This document shows, in pieces, positions 5,098 to 7,206 of a DNA stretch of 7,206 bases. Under the pieces are notes generated by a model. The model was given only the letters and a program-made list of their open reading frames with translations. It ran no database searches and was not told the origin of the DNA. Positions within the stretch are counted from its first letter, which is position 1. The number at the start of each line of letters is the position of its first letter. The position numbers and the translations under genes were made by a program. Source of the stretch: Candidatus Methanoplasma sp. (GTDB lineage Archaea > Thermoplasmatota > Thermoplasmata > Methanomassiliicoccales > Methanomethylophilaceae); assembly GCA_031256615.1 (NCBI GenBank), contig JAIRQG010000014.1, positions 1-7,206 of the forward strand, read 5' to 3'.

Positions 5098-6087
5098 TTA
5101 AGGATTTGTGATTGAGTCAAATTCATATTCTTCCCAGTCTCTGAGCCCGAGAGCTATCTCGGCCTCGGTCATGGTAAGCATCGGTTTCGAGTACCTTGCG
5201 GAATCATCCATGGCTATCCTCGGACATGCCGTGTTGATGTATGCATCCACTTTGTAAGGGAGCAGAGCATCCGGTCCGATCTCGTTCATCAGGACCTTAT
5301 ACGCCTTCTTTCCCCTCCCTTTTGCTTTCTCCACCATCAGATCGGCGGCGGCAGATCTGTCCTGTCCGGTCTTCGTGCACACGATCACAAGAAAACTTTC
5401 TGCGGACTTCGCCCTCTCGATGACAGCGAACCTTTTCCTGAGCATCCTGTCCCTTGCCTCATCCACGGAACCGATCTCTCCGGTCAGAGGATTAAGGATC
5501 AGCATCTCCTTCTTTGCGCCGAACGCTGCCGCAAGAGGGTGGAAATCTCCCTCGCCGAGGTACAGGAACGCATCCGCCTCATCGTTCACGGCCGTGACGG
5601 AACTGAAGTTGCATCCGAGTACCTGACCGGGATAAAATATCCTGCGGTCCCCTTTCTTCACGAAGACCTCCTTTCCCAGGCTTTCGAGGACTTTCTTTGC
5701 ATCAGGTATCAGCCCGACATACTGAACGGTGGCCAACAGCCCGATCTTCTTGGGAAGCCTTTGCGATGCCGCTCTGAGAGCATCGTTGATATCGGTGCTG
5801 ACCGCCACTTCGATGAAAAGGACATCCTCATCATTTTCCTGAGGATGTATCGGCGAATGTCCCAGATGAACAAGCGCATCCGCATATCTTCTGTAATCAA
5901 CAAAAAGGTCGCATGCGCCGTAGCATGGATCTCCCAAAATGATTATGTCCGCACCGGTGGAATCCGATAAAAAATCTGATATCCTGAGGGAATCAATTTT
6001 GAGACCCTCAGGAAGCTGAACGGCCACGGTCCCGTAACCTCTCTTTTTGATCCAAGAGGCTATCGCACCAAGGTCCGGTTCGAACAT
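5098..6087 (-). CDS. dph2: Diphthamide biosynthesis enzyme Dph2
   Basis: A 329-residue archaeal Dph2, a non-classical radical SAM enzyme that transfers the 3-amino-3-carboxypropyl group of SAM to a histidine of elongation factor 2, the first step of diphthamide formation. The three cluster-binding cysteines of the family are in place: Cys59 in GDPCYGACD, Cys159 in LGCNFSS and Cys288 in NTACPRIAMDD. VQLPEGLK at 23-30 is the usual N-terminal signature and FLYLGEGDFHPL (174-185) is also typical. Length matches the archaeal homodimeric form. The ATG at 6087 abuts the rpl10e stop (TAAATG), so translation is probably coupled. Confidence 0.95.
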   Translation of the reverse strand: MFEPDLGAIASWIKKRGYGTVAVQLPEGLKIDSLRISDFLSDSTGADIIILGDPCYGACDLFVDYRRYADALVHLGHSPIHPQENDEDVLFIEVAVSTDINDALRAASQRLPKKIGLLATVQYVGLIPDAKKVLESLGKEVFVKKGDRRIFYPGQVLGCNFSSVTAVNDEADAFLYLGEGDFHPLAAAFGAKKEMLILNPLTGEIGSVDEARDRMLRKRFAVIERAKSAESFLVIVCTKTGQDRSAAADLMVEKAKGRGKKAYKVLMNEIGPDALLPYKVDAYINTACPRIAMDDSARYSKPMLTMTEAEIALGLRDWEEYEFDSITNP

Positions 6088-6606
6088 TTACTTCATGTAT
6101 TCCTGTCCCTTCTCTACATCAACGTAGCAGGGGGATGGGAATTTCATTGACGCTTTCCAGAGCGCGACCTTGGCCACATTCGCTTTGTCCGCAGCCACGC
6201 TGACGGTGATCACTGCCTGATTGCGTTCCAGCCTTGCCGCTGTGCCCACTGTCTTGCCGAATCCGTTGCGCATTCCGCTTGACACACGGTCCGCACCTGC
6301 GCCGGTAGCGAGTTTGTTCTCTCTGAGAACGCAGTGAGGATAAGCCCTTATCTTAAGGTGGTAGTTGGCGGTCCCCGCCTGGCTTGAAAGCATCTTATTG
6401 GCTGCGATACGGCCTGCCTCCAATGCCGTGTGTCTGATCTGCACGCGGTTCTTCACCCTAAGCGTGAGAATGACCGGGAACTCCGCACTGAGGTTTCCCA
6501 TGTCAAACTGAGACAATCTGCTTGCGGGAACTCCTCCCATGTATTCTCGGCGTGTATATGCCTGTCCTGTTATCCTTCTGTACATTGATGCGGGCTTTCT
6601 TACCAT
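6088..6606 (-). CDS. rpl10e: 50S ribosomal protein uL16 (archaeal L10e)
   Basis: A 172-residue archaeal/eukaryotic-type uL16 (L10e), a large-subunit protein near the tRNA sites. The start MVRKPASMYRRITGQAYTRR, the EFPVILTLRVKN core, the loop with ENKLATGAGADRVSSGMRNGFGK and the tail NVAKVALWKASMKFPSPCYV are all recognisable. Start chosen: ATG at 6606, because GAGGTG (6613-6618) lies six bases upstream and homologues begin MVRKP. A GTG at 6615 would add three residues but is part of that ribosome site. It is the first gene of the minus-strand unit, directly abutting dph2, with a TATA box about 50 bp upstream. Confidence 0.96.
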   Translation of the reverse strand: MVRKPASMYRRITGQAYTRREYMGGVPASRLSQFDMGNLSAEFPVILTLRVKNRVQIRHTALEAGRIAANKMLSSQAGTANYHLKIRAYPHCVLRENKLATGAGADRVSSGMRNGFGKTVGTAARLERNQAVITVSVAADKANVAKVALWKASMKFPSPCYVDVEKGQEYMK

Positions 6607-6652
6607 TTGCGCCACCTCTGTGAAATACGATAGAGCGACAATCTCGAATCTC

Positions 6653-6660
6653 TATTTAAA
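6653..6660 (-). promoter_or_regulatory. TATA box of the rpl10e-dph2-mtxX-que operon
   Basis: TTTAAATA on the minus strand is a good archaeal TATA match. Transcription would start near 6630, giving a leader of about 25 nt that contains the GAGGTG ribosome site. This is the only convincing promoter for the six-gene unit. Confidence 0.6.
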
Positions 6661-6675
6661 GACTGTTGCTGTGTG

Positions 6676-6684
6676 CTTATATAG
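6676..6684. promoter_or_regulatory. Second TATA-like element, orientation ambiguous
   Basis: CTTATATAG, nearly symmetric, lies about 24 bp upstream of the main TATA box. Read on the minus strand it could be a second rpl10e promoter starting near 6653. Read on the + strand it would start a transcript near 6705, a few bases before an ATG at 6714. Neither is proven. Confidence 0.35.
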
Positions 6685-6687
6685 AAG

Positions 6688-6699
6688 GCGCTTGAGCGC
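6688..6699. repeat. Small GC hairpin GCGC-TTGA-GCGC
   Basis: A perfect 4-bp-arm inverted repeat with a TTGA loop, followed on the + strand by TTTATTATTA. It could be a weak terminator-like hairpin or part of a promoter region; the short arms make chance occurrence possible. Confidence 0.25.
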
Positions 6700-6901
6700 G
6701 TTTATTATTAAAGATGATCCGGTTTTTCCTTTGGTGCAGACGGCCGGAAATTTCGGATTTTTGCTGCGGCTTCGCCCCGGCAGACCTGACCGATCTGACA
6801 GATATGGGTATTTGCAGCATTGCTGTCCGCATTGCGGCGGGGATCACCTGCACAATGCACATTCTGCAGAGGGACAACAACACAGTTGATCAAGTGAAGA
6901 A

Positions 6902-6916
6902 TTAAAATTAAAAATA
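6902..6916 (-). terminator. T-rich terminator region after 23S rRNA
   Basis: On the minus strand, downstream of the rRNA 3' end, the sequence reads ATATTTTTAATTTTA. Two T-runs (6914-6910 and 6907-6904) fit archaeal T-tract termination. They suggest the rRNA transcript ends here and that rpl10e uses its own promoter. Confidence 0.45.
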
Positions 6917-6959
6917 TTCAAGGATGAGAATTTTTCATACGCAACCTGTTTGACTGCTA

Positions 6960-7206
6960 GACCACATCCAGCGACGTAAACGGACTTTAGTAAGCCAGGA
7001 CTGAATATCTCGGCGAACCTCGATACTTACATCCGGCTTCTATCAAACTCATCATTTATGAGCGTCCATGGTACCTCTTTTTCAAGACGGCTTCGAGCTT
7101 AGATGCCTTCAGCTCTTATCCGCTACCGCGTGGCTACTCAGCATGCCTTGTCAGACAACTGATAAACTAGAGGCGACGAACCCCTGTTCCTCTCGTACTA
7201 AAGGGT
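6960..7206 (-). rRNA. 23S ribosomal RNA, 3' end (partial)
   Basis: The minus strand carries the sarcin-ricin loop sequence AGTACGAGAGGAACA (7199-7185), followed by the conserved CTGAAGGCATCTAAG segment and the terminal domain VI region ending in TTACTAA (6994-6988). By comparison with the E. coli 23S end, the mature 3' end should fall roughly 20-40 nt beyond TTACTAA, near 6950-6968; the boundary given is an estimate. The 5' part of the gene is outside the window. No 5S rRNA gene follows within the visible sequence. Confidence 0.96.

Larger units (their letters stand above)
6607..6959. other. Noncoding stretch between 23S rRNA 3' end and rpl10e
   Basis: About 350 bp without a gene I can support. 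It holds the rpl10e leader and TATA box, a second TATA-like box, a GC hairpin, a CTGC...GCAG hairpin-like segment around 6763-6783, and an A+T-rich stretch (6899-6937) next to the rRNA. I looked for 5S rRNA, tRNA, SRP RNA and RNase P RNA signatures on both strands and saw none. A 63-codon + strand frame (6714-6905) has no ribosome site and no recognisable domain. Confidence 0.5.

Noticed and set aside
5539..5970. A 143-codon + strand open frame opposite dph2
   Set aside because: dph2 is certain on the other strand with all three cluster cysteines; the opposite frame has no family features.
6711..6800. Possible C/D box guide RNA (GATGAT near 6713 and CTGA near 6787 and 6796)
   Set aside because: The C box does not match RTGATGA, and no paired C' and D' boxes with sensible spacing are present.
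6708..6893. Minus-strand open frames of 61 and 68 codons in the rRNA-rpl10e gap
   Set aside because: No ribosome sites or recognisable domains; they overlap each other in different frames and have low-complexity character.

Overview
The window looks archaeal, most likely a methanogen of the Thermoplasmata (Methanomassiliicoccales-like). The evidence is an archaeal uL16 ribosomal protein (L10e type), an archaeal Dph2, an MtxX/methanogenesis marker 4 protein, archaeal TATA boxes with Shine-Dalgarno sites, and the 3' end of a 23S rRNA gene with no 5S gene in the stretch after it. The clade assignment is inference; the methanogen assignment rests mainly on MtxX.

Layout. On the + strand (1-1462) lie the 3' part of a small zinc-ribbon protein gene, then an Mrp/NBP35-type P-loop ATPase and a NifX/NifB-like protein whose genes overlap by ATGA. 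Two perfect palindromes flank a TATA-like element in front of the ATPase. On the minus strand (2447-1480) is a two-gene unit, a small cupin followed by a class I SAM methyltransferase. Further minus-strand genes (6606-2558) form one tight unit read rpl10e, dph2, mtxX, queD, queC, queE, with junctions ranging from 4-nt overlaps to a 24-nt gap. Upstream of rpl10e is a noncoding stretch of about 350 bp with two TATA-like boxes, followed by the minus-strand 23S rRNA 3' end, which runs off the window.

How the genes fit together. The long minus-strand unit is a translation/RNA modification cluster: a large-subunit protein, the enzyme that starts diphthamide synthesis on EF-2, and three enzymes of preQ0 synthesis (precursor of archaeosine in tRNA). 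The methanogen marker MtxX sits in the middle of it. The + strand unit pairs an Fe-S carrier-type ATPase with a small metallocluster-binding-type protein.

The most notable observation is a 27-bp near-perfect direct repeat (26/27; 1443-1469 and 2547-2573) that brackets the cupin-methyltransferase pair. One copy spans the end of the nifX-like gene, the other the end of queE, and each copy carries stop codons matching both genes. This suggests that the nifX-like gene and queE were once convergent and overlapping at their 3' ends, and that the cupin-methyltransferase cassette was inserted there with duplication of the junction.
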